The notes beneath the pieces were generated by a model, which was not told the DNA's origin, did no database searches, and was given only the letters and a program-made list of their open reading frames with translations. Positions 24,829-34,988 of a stretch of 64,000 nt of DNA are shown piece after piece; position 1 is the first letter of the stretch, and each line of letters starts with the position of its first letter. The DNA is from Raphanus sativus (taxonomy: Eukaryota > Streptophyta > Magnoliopsida > Brassicales > Brassicaceae). The translations under genes were made by a program, and so were the position numbers. Where the stretch lies: the NCBI RefSeq assembly GCF_000801105.2, contig NC_079511.1:25358638-25422637 (forward strand). Reading direction: 5' to 3'.

Positions 24829-26278
24829 AAAACTCGCGAACCATCCGCGGACCCACAGCTTATATATTTACAGAGATTATTTTAATATTAATCAACAATC
24901 CAATATTATAATCTATATTTAAATATAGGATAGTTTAAATATTTTTTATAATAATAAAATCTATGATATTAATATTAAATAAATAATGTATACTAAACTA
25001 TAAAACCAATAGTAAAAGCACCGTAATTCTGTTTCAACTTAATGTTGACAATGAATCATTTTATATAAGTAATGCTAACAAAAAAAACATTATTCGTTTT
25101 TTTTTGCTTTAAGATAGATAATCAATTTTAAAAATTTTCTCAAAATTAATGAAGTTTTAAAACTTATATGTATCTCCATCCTCTATCTTTTTATGTATTG
25201 TGGTAGTTTTAAAAAAGAATAACATAATTTTAAAAAATATTATAAGTAAATATGCATTAATTTGACCAATTAATATCAAGCAGCATTAGTTATTGAGAAT
25301 AAAAGTGTAACTCAGATAATAAAATTAATTTTATTTAGTTGTTACGGTGATTATCAGACGCAAAGGTATGTCAATGCATAATATATGTGTTGTATGTTGT
25401 ATCCACACTTCCTTTTTTCTTTGTTATCGGATGAAATCAAAGATATATCAAATATACTTAAGATACATGAAATTGATGTATTCTGTTATGATCAACAGCA
25501 TTGAATTAAGTGATTACTAGTTTTTTGATGTTTTGTAAATAGATGCCTATGAAATTGTAGGTATGATTGATTTGTTGCATGATACAATATTTAATTAGTG
25601 TTATATATATATATAATTAGTGGTTTATATAAGGCTAAAGAACATATATATATATACGTGTGTGAATTATAAGAATTTAGGCTGTTAATGTCCAATTTTC
25701 ACACATAATCTTAGAAAGATAAGATATAAAAATCAATAAAAAAGTTTTTAAGAAATTCGACGTCAATTATCGTATGCTAACTATGAAAACATAGTCCAGA
25801 TGATGCTGGAGATTTAAACTTATAGCGAATTTTATCCTAAATCGGAGTCCATATGATGTCAAAGATTCCAAAAACTTTATATTTTGGTAAGTCATTTGTT
25901 AAGCTCAGCTTATCACAAGATTGTTTTAGGGTTTGAAAGATTGAAAATTGAGAGATTAGAAAAATGAGAGCTTTATTAGATTTCTTTGATTTTGTTTTTA
26001 ATTTGTTTTTTAATCAAAAACGAAACTAAACGAGACATATCTCCATAAATCTATACTCCTATACTTTACTTACAAGTGTGGGTCTATTTGTCACATGAGT
26101 TAATGTTTTTGATTTTAATAATTTTTATTGACGAAAAATTTGATATACAAACCAATTAAACTATATATACATGTTCTAACGATAATGTTATATTTTTTTT
26201 AATAAACTATTGTTTTTTAAAAAGATATAAAAAATCTAACTAAATACTATATAAATTATATTTTATATTCTCTCGACT
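24829..26278. other. AT-rich intergenic region
   Basis: About 1.45 kb of very AT-rich DNA with short (TA)n runs (near 25605 and 25650). I see no coding region or transposon ends. Confidence 0.5.
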
Positions 26279-26900
26279 ATGACGATCACTGTTCTCCGAA
26301 ACTGCAGGCGATTAAGCTTCCATGCATTCAGAGCTTTGTGCACTCGCTATCTGATCCATAACGTCGACAGAAAAGAGTATATTAACATGAAACGTGCCAA
26401 TCTGACCGACGTGACCATGTGTGCTTTGGGTGTTCACTTCAGTTGGGCTTAGCATACATTCAAAAGTTCGGAACTCCAGAAGAAGAACCAGAGCATGAGT
26501 TATTCAGCTGCTTAAAGGAGATGAAGATAAAGAGAAGCCAGCCATTATACAACATAGAAGGTTTTTATGAGTATGAAACATTAGACCAAGCTCTTGTTAG
26601 GCTTATAACGCACCCAGTTGGTGCAACACTTTACGGATTTTGTGGCTGGGATGGGTCTGGTATATACAGAGGGCCAATGGAAGAAAATGTTTAAATTGAA
26701 GGATTACATGCAGTCATTATGTGTGAGCTGAGGATGATCGATGGAGAACCCATTATTCTCTGTAAAAGCAGCAACGAAGATGATTTCGGATGAGTGGAAG
26801 GGTTCCACGGTTTTGTTGCCGTAGCTGCAAACGTCATGATAATGATTATGAGTAAAGAGACGGCTAATGACAACGAGGGTCATGGTTTCCCCTAGAAAGC
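26279..26900 (+). pseudogene. Papain-like (peptidase C1A-type) pseudogene
   Basis: Degraded coding sequence in several pieces: ATG at 26279 with a 56-codon frame, a shift, then 26419-26694, then continuing after stop codons at 26692 and near 26803. Recognisable parts are LDQALVRLITHPVGATLYGF and GIYRGPM, then EGLHAVIMCELRMIDGEP and CKSSNEDDFG. This order (His-containing 'LHAV' followed by an SSN motif) resembles the C-terminal half of plant papain-like proteins. The N-terminal catalytic Cys region is not seen. At least one frameshift and two stops. The family call rests on motif pattern only. Confidence 0.45.
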
Positions 26901-27396
26901 CTTCAAGCCTCCTTACTGGATTCTATTCGGTGGAGGTGCCCTACAAAGACCCATCTTAACCTAGAGGGACCAAAGGATAGAGAGGAAAACAAAAAAGTTT
27001 AAGGTAAATTGGTTATAAATATTTTGCTGTTTTTATGTTAGATATTTAATAGCTAAGTAATATAACTATTTATTTCTCTCTCTAAATAGTATTAAATGAA
27101 CCAAAAATCAATTTTATAATTGTTTCAATACTGACCTCCATGCTTTCTGCCATACCTTTAAATGCATTATCTTCAAAAAGACCTTCTTCCAATAGTCTTG
27201 GTACGTGATTGCACTTCAAACTTCCTTGCCCACTTGGTGTTTCCACGGTAAGTCTAATGTATTACGTCATACAACTTTAAACCTCTTCATATATTCAGAA
27301 CCAAAACCCTCTAGTTGAAATCCTAGACTCCATGCTGATAGTGCATAGGCATCCTTGTCTCTGGTTTTATTTTCTGGACTCTCCGGTTCCGTATAT
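26901..27396. other. Intergenic, nothing recognised
   Basis: AT-rich spacer between the papain-like pseudogene and the gag remnant. No gene, repeat or terminal structure recognised. Confidence 0.4.
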
Positions 27397-28268
27397 TCAT
27401 GAGTTGTTCTTTTGAAGAGTTTCCAGCACCAAATTCCTCATGCTCTGCCTGCTTAACCACTTTATTTTGTCCCAAAGAACCATTCTCTTGAAGACACGCG
27501 AACAGCTAGGAGCATGCTTATCATATGATTCCTTGATCCACTTTCCAAATGTACCTTGGACACTTTGTAAGGCCAAGTGCACTATCTCAATATCCGGAAT
27601 ATAATGCTCGCAGCAGTGTTTCTCAAAAAATAGTTTAACCAATACTCCAACTCATATATCGAACCCCACTTCATTGTCCTTCCTCATACTGGTTCCATCA
27701 TCAAATGACGAGAATAAAAGCTTTATCTCCTTTGCTGGAACCTTCGTGGCCGAAGTCTCATGTTTTTTTTTGAAAAGAAAAAGGTTAAACCCGGGTCTAT
27801 TAAAGACACAAACCTAACCCCTGGGTGGAGGTACAGCCCACGGATAAACCTTCTCCTAGACATTCATATGAGCCGAAAGCAATAGCTCATAATTCTCCCC
27901 CGGTCTTTGTTTTGTTTTGTAATGCTGATTCTGAAGTTGAGCATTCCTGAAATCTACCACTGGTAGTTTTCCATTAGGACCATCACCAATTGGCCTAACC
28001 ACTTGTCTTCCCACCGTAGAGCTAGGTTCATTGCATATCGAAGGTTGCTAGGTTTTAATAGTCGAAATTGGTCATGTAATGTTTTCTTCAATCCTCTAAC
28101 TAATACACTCATCAAGTAGTTATCAGGAAAATCTTTACATTCTTCACTTAGTGTATGAAATATGTGTATATACTCACGAACTGAACCCTCTTGAGCTATC
28201 CCCAAGTACATATGCTTCTCGGTTCTCGCCATGTTACCAGCTTGTTGTATTTCCGGTGGAAGCCTCAA
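27397..28268 (-). pseudogene. Ty3/gypsy-type gag remnant
   Basis: Minus-strand frame 27954-28268 carries a gag-like block: Gln-rich start, GIAQEGSVREYIHIFHTLSE, then VLVRGLKKTLHDQFRLLKP and an MNLALRWED segment, the usual order in plant Gypsy gag (SV.EY..F..L... F..GL...I). A second open piece at 27397-27642 follows. No LTRs, CCHC knuckle or pol could be recognised. 27760-27890 starts with a T run and may be a separate retroposon tail. An old, truncated element. Confidence 0.55.
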
Positions 28269-28379
28269 ACAACGCTTGTACTCAGGCTCATTTGCAGTAT
28301 TCTTACCGGCTTCACGAGCTTAATGATATGATTGATCATTCATCCATCCTTAATCTCTGCTGCTTGTGGTCTTAGTCAT

Positions 28380-29074
28380 GTCCAATGATGATGTTGTATT
28401 GCGTAGATTTGTAGCTTCATGTAAGTGGTTATATTTGTGAGACCCGATTCAAAATTAAAACTTGGTTTCTCAAATTTAAGTTAATCTTTTAAAAAGTAAA
28501 TTGATAATTTAAGAATATTTTATTAAAAATTATATTCTAAAATTATCTTTCAAAATAAATTAGTTTTTATTATATTTTTATATTATTTTAAATTTTTCAT
28601 TTTATGTTTGTATCATTTTTAGTTACATTCTAATAATTATAAAATTAATTTTATAATTATACAATATATATTTATTAATTTAAAAATACAATAAACTTAA
28701 AATCGGTTGGACCGATTCGATAATTGACCCACCGAATCAAGTCTGGTCTGGTTTTCAAAACATGAAGCCACCTTTAAAGCAAGTCTCTTTAGCTTAATTA
28801 TTACTGTTAGTAAATAGTTTTCTGTACACATATATAACTACCAAGTTTATTTTATTAAAATTAAATTTCTCTTGTTCTTTGCTTCTTTATGTTCTTGTAA
28901 ATTTGAGAGAATAATAAGCTTATTGTTATGTTTATTTATTCCTTCTGTAGTGTAAAAAATGAAAATTCAGCTGCTTCCGGGTAACAAAAGATTTTTTCAT
29001 AAGTTTCCAACGAATCAAAACAAGGGTAAGGTTAGTTCCCAAACATCTTAAACAAATGTTCCAAGTAAAACGAG
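28380..29074. other. AT-rich DNA, probable non-autonomous transposon
   Basis: 28430-28765 begins 'gagacccgattcaaaatt' and ends with 'accgattcgataattgaccc' and 'ctggtctggttttcaaaac', with an AT-rich middle. This looks like a degenerate inverted-repeat element, but ends and target duplication were not resolved. The rest is the 3' flank of the next gene. Confidence 0.3.
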
Positions 29075-30649
29075 TTAGCCTAGATTGCGATATTTAAGAA
29101 CATCGATCTTGTTGAGATGGAACAATTTGCAAATCTCTACTATGGTCTCCTCATCGAGCCCTTCCTCACTAGCTTCACGAAGTAGCTTGTATAACTCTTC
29201 TGATGGCAGCAAAACCTGTTTCATGCGCAACAAAGACAAGAATAAGAAACAAGAAACCAAACCTTCTAAGTTTGTCTACTGAGTAAAACAGCTTACACAT
29301 GTGGGAGACAGAGCGTCTTGTTCCGGTTTGTTGTTATTGTTTTCGTCTGCATCATAAGTTTGGGGATTTGAATGGTCTGAGAGGAGCTTAAGCAGCTTCT
29401 CACTTCCCTGCCACAACAAAAGGTGATTTTGAGTTTATATATAAAGACTTTATGATGTATGGGGAAGGGTCATTCGCAGACCTGAAGAGCTCGCCAGTGG
29501 GAATATGTGCGGAATAAGACCCAGAAGAATGGTATGTTTGGTAATGGCAATACCTAAATGGAACAATACAACAACGCTTTGTTGGCTATGGGAGAGACTT
29601 TGAAGAAACTAAACCGAGTTGTTAAGGTTACATACCGTAAACGCAGTGGTCAATGGAAGCAAAGTTACTGAACCGATAAGGTACTTCTTGTGCAAAATTG
29701 TTCCACTACAGTACAGATCCAGTTTAGAAACATTCATGTCAGAAGAAACAGAGATTCTCTCAACTCAAAATGTCTCAAGAGACGATGCAAAAAAATAAAA
29801 TAAAAAAAGCAGTTTACCTCAAAGCAATGTGGCGTAGTCTCCTGCGTACAAGTCTAGGATCTAAACTGAAACATTTGACATGGATTAGCTAAAACCGAAA
29901 TCAGTCCAACATACTCATGAATGCCTAACCAAAATCTTATAATCCAATTTTTTCAAGTTTACAAAAGATCAAGAAGAAGAGAGGAGAAAAGAACCTTGGA
30001 GGATAAGAGACTTGTACGGAAGTGACCTCCTTAGATATAGACTTCAAGAATATCTCAGACGGCTTCACACGAGCCAGAAGCTTCAACCCTAACCTATACA
30101 CCCAACCAACCATAGAGAGGACCACAACTGAAACATTACGAAATGTCTCAAATACAAAACTAAAAGAAGAGACTTTTTACAAACCCGTGAATCTTGTTCT
30201 TCATTGAACCTTCAGGTGCTACTTCAAGACCCATCCACGCCTTATTCATCTAAACCAATACAAACAAAAAGACCATTTTTTTCTCTCATTTCTATTTGAT
30301 CAGAAACAAAACAAACGCTTATTGGTCACAAATAGATAAAAGCTAAAACCTCACTAGGCGCCACATAAACACACAAACAAGGGTAAGTTCCGCTTTATAT
30401 ATATGTATAAAGAAGGAAACTTTTGCAAAAGCGTATATATACCTTGTCGGAGATGAAATCGACAAGAAGCTCAGCGTTGGCATTGATGGGCTTAGATTCA
30501 GATGATATCTTCTTCCATAAACCTCGTACAGTTGTCGGAGTAACACCGGACGGCGCTTGAGCAGCGAGAGGATCAACGGATCTGCTGAAACACCACTTCC
30601 TCCCTTTAATCGGGAACACAACCAATCTCGCCCTCATGATGATGATCAC
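29075..30649 (-). CDS. Mitochondrial K+/H+-exchange-related protein (Mit_KHE1 family)
   Basis: Eight exons, gene order 30443-30649, 30185-30249, 29995-30093, 29818-29865, 29636-29705, 29482-29553, 29297-29407, 29075-29215; 813 nt, 270 aa, all GT-AG and in phase. The family is linked in yeast to mitochondrial K+/H+ exchange. Seen: basic N-terminus (RARLVVFPIKGRKW) compatible with a mitochondrial targeting signal, a central VRRRLRHIALSG then HKKYLIGSV and LPLTTAFTVLPLPNIPFFW hydrophobic region, an Arg-containing RTYSHWRALQGSEKL segment, and an acidic C-terminal EELYKLLREASEEGLDEE. The ATG at 30649 is the first; an ATG four codons later (30637) fits the family N-terminus equally well. The Arabidopsis counterpart is At1g53760 (from memory). 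Confidence 0.82.
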
Positions 30650-30853
30650 ACTGAGAATAGCAAAAAAAAAAAGCTCTGATCTTTAGTTTAAGTCAATCTG
30701 TCATGTGGGTATTGCTTTACACGACGTGGGTTTTGTATATTCAAAGGAAAGATCAAAGCTTTTCAAAGATAAATTTATCGACCGACGGACGAAGCAAAGA
30801 CTAATAATACTTCACGAGGAAAGGCCAAGAGGCGGCGGCGAGTCTCTTGGCAT

Positions 30854-31666
30854 ATTTTTTTTTTTTTGTTCAAACCACACTTTCATTAAAACTTAACAGA
30901 GTTTAACTCCACAAGGGGAGGATACATCATAGCTATTAAGAGCCAAATAAACTGAAACATTGATTAAACAAATGATAGATTGACGATACACCTCATTACA
31001 AAAGACCATAAGAAATCGAACTACGATCCCATAACCTTGTTGAATAAAAGCATACCGTGTAACTTCAGAAGTTACAAACACTGCAACATATGCAGAGATG
31101 AGCATCAGCCATACTAGCGACGCTTGAACATCCACTTCACTCCATAAAGGAGAAAATATTGGGACGACGAACAGCCTCACGAAGGAAGCTACGGGGTAAT
31201 GAAAACCCTCCATACTCATATTCAACTGGAGAAGCCAAGTGAGTGTCCTTTCAAACTGCCACCAAGAAAGAAAACACAAACTCACAGCACCAAAAGCCAG
31301 ATTAAATACCATAAAGAGACCGCATACTGCGGGAAATCGCACGAAGGCGACAGAAAAGCCACGAGCTGGCACAACATCAGAACCAAATGAACCAAAGGTC
31401 ACTGGAACATTGCAATTCAAGACCATAATCCATATATTCGGAGACACCCAGTCAACAATCATCTCATACCAATCTACATGAGAACAAACTGAGATTGAAG
31501 AGTAGAGACGAACCAAAGTGAATGGTGTGTCAACGTCCAGAAGAACAGAGAGACGGCATGTATACATACACATAACATAAACATGTATGTAATACATAAA
31601 CCAGTGGTTTTAGAATCAGACCGAAACTCTGATCCAACCGGATTAAACCGTGATCTCGGCACATAT
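30854..31666 (-). mobile_element. Probable poly(A) retroposon (5'-truncated LINE-like)
   Basis: On the minus strand the sequence ends TTAATGAAAGTGTGG, TTTGAAC and then a run of about 13 A (T run at 30855-30867), just upstream of the Mit_KHE1 gene. The direct repeat TTGGCAT flanks the segment (30847-30853 and 31667-31673), consistent with a 7-bp target duplication. No reverse transcriptase is visible, so it would be a truncated or non-autonomous copy. Tail and repeats are seen; element class is inferred. Confidence 0.42.
30893..31597 (-). CDS. Uncharacterised hydrophobic 234-aa open frame inside the retroposon
   Basis: A 705-nt uninterrupted frame rich in Val, Phe, Leu and Trp with several possible membrane segments (e.g. 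VFNLAFGAVSLCFLSWW, LVWLMLISAYVAVFV). I recognise no family and no catalytic motif. Its position entirely inside the probable poly(A) retroposon suggests it is part of the element or a chance frame. Confidence 0.25.
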   Translation of the reverse strand: MYYIHVYVMCMYTCRLSVLLDVDTPFTLVRLYSSISVCSHVDWYEMIVDWVSPNIWIMVLNCNVPVTFGSFGSDVVPARGFSVAFVRFPAVCGLFMVFNLAFGAVSLCFLSWWQFERTLTWLLQLNMSMEGFHYPVASFVRLFVVPIFSPLWSEVDVQASLVWLMLISAYVAVFVTSEVTRYAFIQQGYGIVVRFLMVFCNEVYRQSIICLINVSVYLALNSYDVSSPCGVKLC

Positions 31667-31673
31667 TTGGCAT

Positions 31674-32553
31674 GGATAAAAAGTTAAAAAAAAACCAAAC
31701 TTGTTTGTAGTTTACTATCAAAATAAATTTTCCTAATTGTTTTTGTATTTTAAATCATTATAAATATTATAATAAACTTTATATTGTATTCATTTTTCCG
31801 ATTTTTCATAATTCGCGATGGAAAATATTAAAAACTAATATATTGATTTTATATTTGAATTTTAATATACTGATTTTAAATTTGATTTATTATTTCTATT
31901 ACAAATTTTAATAGTTAAACTTAGTTATCTTTATAAAATTTTCTGAAGATAACTAGCAAATCATTTAGATTTAACTTTTAGAAACTCTTTAATTAAATTT
32001 AATTAAAATTGGTTGGACCAATCAAACTTTATTGATCCATGATCCAAAAAAATTCGGTTTAGTTATCAGTACGGTTTTAGAATATGTTTATGTCATGACA
32101 ATAATTTTGGTTTGGCCATAAAAACAATTGAACCCCTTGTATTGCTATCCAAATCTTAAAAAGAGTTACAAAATCTACCTGAACCGAAAGTATTATTATC
32201 AAAATTCAATCCAATATATATAAAATTCGAATAGGACCTACAAAGCTGAACTCAAACGCCATGGCCTAAAAATTGACATGATAATGACACATTACAAGCA
32301 AATAAACAAATGGTTAGTGTTTAATTTTAAATCGTTAGCCATTTGGATAAGTGATGGAAACTCACACATCACTAAAAGACTCAAATTATATCAGAAAGAA
32401 CTGTATCAGACGAGCAATGGGTTACAGAGAAGGGTGGATTTATTGTTTCATTGATACACTAATAAACTATGCACAAACCACAAAAAAACAACGGAACTAG
32501 CCTGTTTGTATATGATGAGAGAACTCACAAAAAAGTGAGATTGTGTTCCTAAT
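31674..32553. other. AT-rich intergenic region
   Basis: AT-rich spacer; 31607-32090 carries 'aaccggattaaaccg' and 'ggttggaccaatcaaa' blocks reminiscent of degenerate inverted-repeat elements, similar in flavour to 28430-28765. No gene. The 3' UTR of the O-fucosyltransferase-like gene is probably within 32350-32553. Confidence 0.35.
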
Positions 32554-34385
32554 CTATTCATGATCGGCTATAAAATTAGGCTGCTCGTTTTGACAGAGAT
32601 ACTCATCGCAATCTGAACCAGTCCCCCAGTCTTTCCTGAGCCTGAGGATATCCTCTGTAAAAGTAGAACCTGAGGCACCAATGAACACGCTTGACATTGC
32701 ACATATCGTCTTGTCCAACATTGCTTCCACCTTTAAAACAAATGTGAAAATACAAGTTGTGATTCTATTCATTAAAATCCTCAAATATGAAGAAGATAAG
32801 AGACGTGATGTTAGTAACATCATGTTACCTGTGAGTCACCCTCGAGACCATGTCTGTACAACAACGCATCCCATTTCTCAGCTGAATCACGAGGTGGTCG
32901 CTTCACGAGTGGAACAGTCTTTCCATTTATGATCAACAGTGATTGCAGCAGACCAGTTTCGCTTTCAGCTGCATCGGTAGAGAGGTAGATAACCGGTGCA
33001 TCCACCTTCTCAACCAGGCGAGCGATGCAGTGAGCAGCTTGAGGAATGGGGTAAAAGCAACTTGGATTCTTGGCATTACTGACACATAGAAGAAAAACTA
33101 CTTAGCACAAGGTTCCTGTTCTAATCTATTATACATTACAATCTTTAAAGCAAACACCATACCAGAACTTCAAGAACCCATGCCTACGAAAATGAAGAGC
33201 AACGTAGTTCCTGCCAAGAAAAGTCTGGATAAACCTCTGAGCAGTGAGCAATATCAACCGGTTCGGTTCAACCAAAGTCTTGCACTTATGAGCTAAAGGA
33301 CCACCAGGCTGCATCACCCACTCTCTCTCAACACTAGCATAAAACACATCACCAATCGCAATAACATCCTCATCCGATCTAAAACTAGCCTCCACTTCCT
33401 CAGCCGTCTTGTTACTCGGCTTCTTAATATCCTCCTCCTCCCCCCACGGCGAGCCCACCTTCCCTCCTATAGTAATCCCCAAACCCTTCAGCTTTGCAAT
33501 ATGCTCTTTATCTACATAACACGGCTCCGGTTTCGAGAAGTAACATATGAATCTATCGATGTGAACATGATGATGCTTCTTCTTCCTGCTCTTCCAAAAC
33601 TCCTCGAAAGAAACCACTACCTTCCTCCCTAAGCAAGTGTTGATCCGATCTATATCGATGATTCTACTGTAACGGTAATCGAATCTATGGCTAGGGATCA
33701 CGAGGGTCCGTTTCAGCAACGCTGCGAAGAACATATGCTTCTCAAGACAGATCAAGTGGTTGCTCATCTGACCAGACAAGCAGATGGCGAATAGGAACTT
33801 ATCTTCCCTCGGCTTCCACTGAACCGTCTTCCTCTTTATGAACTTCTGATTCACTCTCCGGCAGGTTCCCCCACCGTAAAGACTGAGACTTTCGGTTTTG
33901 TGCGGCGACAGTAACGCGTTTTGGATCCGTCTGTTTAATGAGATTTGTCGGAAAAGAGCGGACTTGGTGTCGGGGATCGATAGAGTTCGGTTCCAGAGAG
34001 AGGAGAGATCGGCTTCTTGCTTCCGGAGGAGGTAGAGGGCTCGGAGATCCGGTTCTTGGGTCCGACCCGGTTCATGATTGGGGCGGAAAACGGAATCTGG
34101 AAGGTTCGCAGAGGAGAAGAAGTTGGTGAGGTCGGTGGATAAGTAGAGGAAGACGAGGAGGAGAGGGAGGAAGATGACAATGCACTGTCGTTTTGTGAGG
34201 TTGAGCTTGAAGCTGCTTCGTCTTAAGCGTGATCGGAGACTCTCTACGTCGAAGGTAAGTTGCTCGGCCGTGTTGATTTGGGAATCTGATTCGTCGAGTA
34301 GGTTCTGGAGATCTTCTTCTTCTTCTTCGTTAGGCAATGAGGATGAGGATGAAGATGACGAAGACGCTGAGGATTGTCTCTCCAT
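32554..34385 (-). CDS. O-fucosyltransferase-like family protein
   Basis: Three exons (33163-34385, 32829-33078, 32554-32730), 1,650 nt, 549 aa. A type II membrane protein: Ser-rich and acidic cytosolic N-terminus (poly-Ser then EEEEEDLQNLL), a TM helix IVIFLPLLLVFLYLST (about 69-84), a stem, then a GT-A/GT65-like plant O-fucosyltransferase domain. Motifs: GTCRRVNQKF, FLFAICLSGQMSNHLICLEK (the N-terminal sugar-nucleotide-binding region), HFRRHGFLKFC at the first splice junction, YLSTDAAESE, and SSVFIGASGSTFTEDI near the C-terminus. Expected in the Golgi; the acceptor is unknown. It is divergent from the NUMOD3-protein gene and shares a 603-bp promoter. The Arabidopsis counterpart is At1g53770 (from memory). 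Confidence 0.9.
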
Positions 34386-34988
34386 TAGTGTGAAGCGTCG
34401 CAGTCATTCGTTGCCGGAGAGCAAACCCGGAACCGCCGACCCATATAGTACTACACTTTGGTAATGATCCGACCCGATAATGATAACACGTGGCTTTTCT
34501 CGAATCCACATTTAAAGATGTTACTGAATACGACGGCGTTTTGGAGTATTAGATGCAAGGCCCTTCATTTGCCCAACAGTTGGTGATACGAGTCGGGTAC
34601 CAAGTCGGATTGCATAACGTGGCCTTTTCGTGAATCGTGCCTTAAGTTAAACGCTGCCGTTTTCCATGTCCCACAAAGGTTTAAGGCCCATTAGCCCAAT
34701 AACTTGTTATACGGGTCGGGTTATTAAAGCAATCCGGGTCTTGTTATCTTCCGTCTCCTGGTTGCTGCGTGAAAGCCAGACAAAAGTATCTTGGTCGAAG
34801 TTTCGCTATTTTGTGTGGCTTATCCTTTGTCTGTCTGTCTTCAAACCCCCTCTTCCTCTCTATACAACAGAGGAACATAAATCTCTTACTTACGTGTTGT
34901 TTCAAAATAATCTTACAATAGAGCTCTGGTTGTGTCGCGAAGAACAGAGAGAGAGTTACGAGTTTCTCCTGGTCTGAATGAGCTCCCA
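34386..34988. promoter_or_regulatory. Bidirectional promoter with imperfect tandem duplication
   Basis: 603 bp between two divergent start codons. Two related blocks of about 125 bp (about 34487-34610 and 34615-34735) share in order: a CGTGG-CTTTTC-GAATC motif, a GCCGTTTT/GGCGTTTT motif, an AAGGCCC...GCCCAA pair (site II/TGGGCY on the minus strand; 34557-34575 and 34683-34699) and a TACG(A/G)GTCGGGT motif. The duplication is seen; it may give each gene its own copy of a shared module. Confidence 0.5.
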
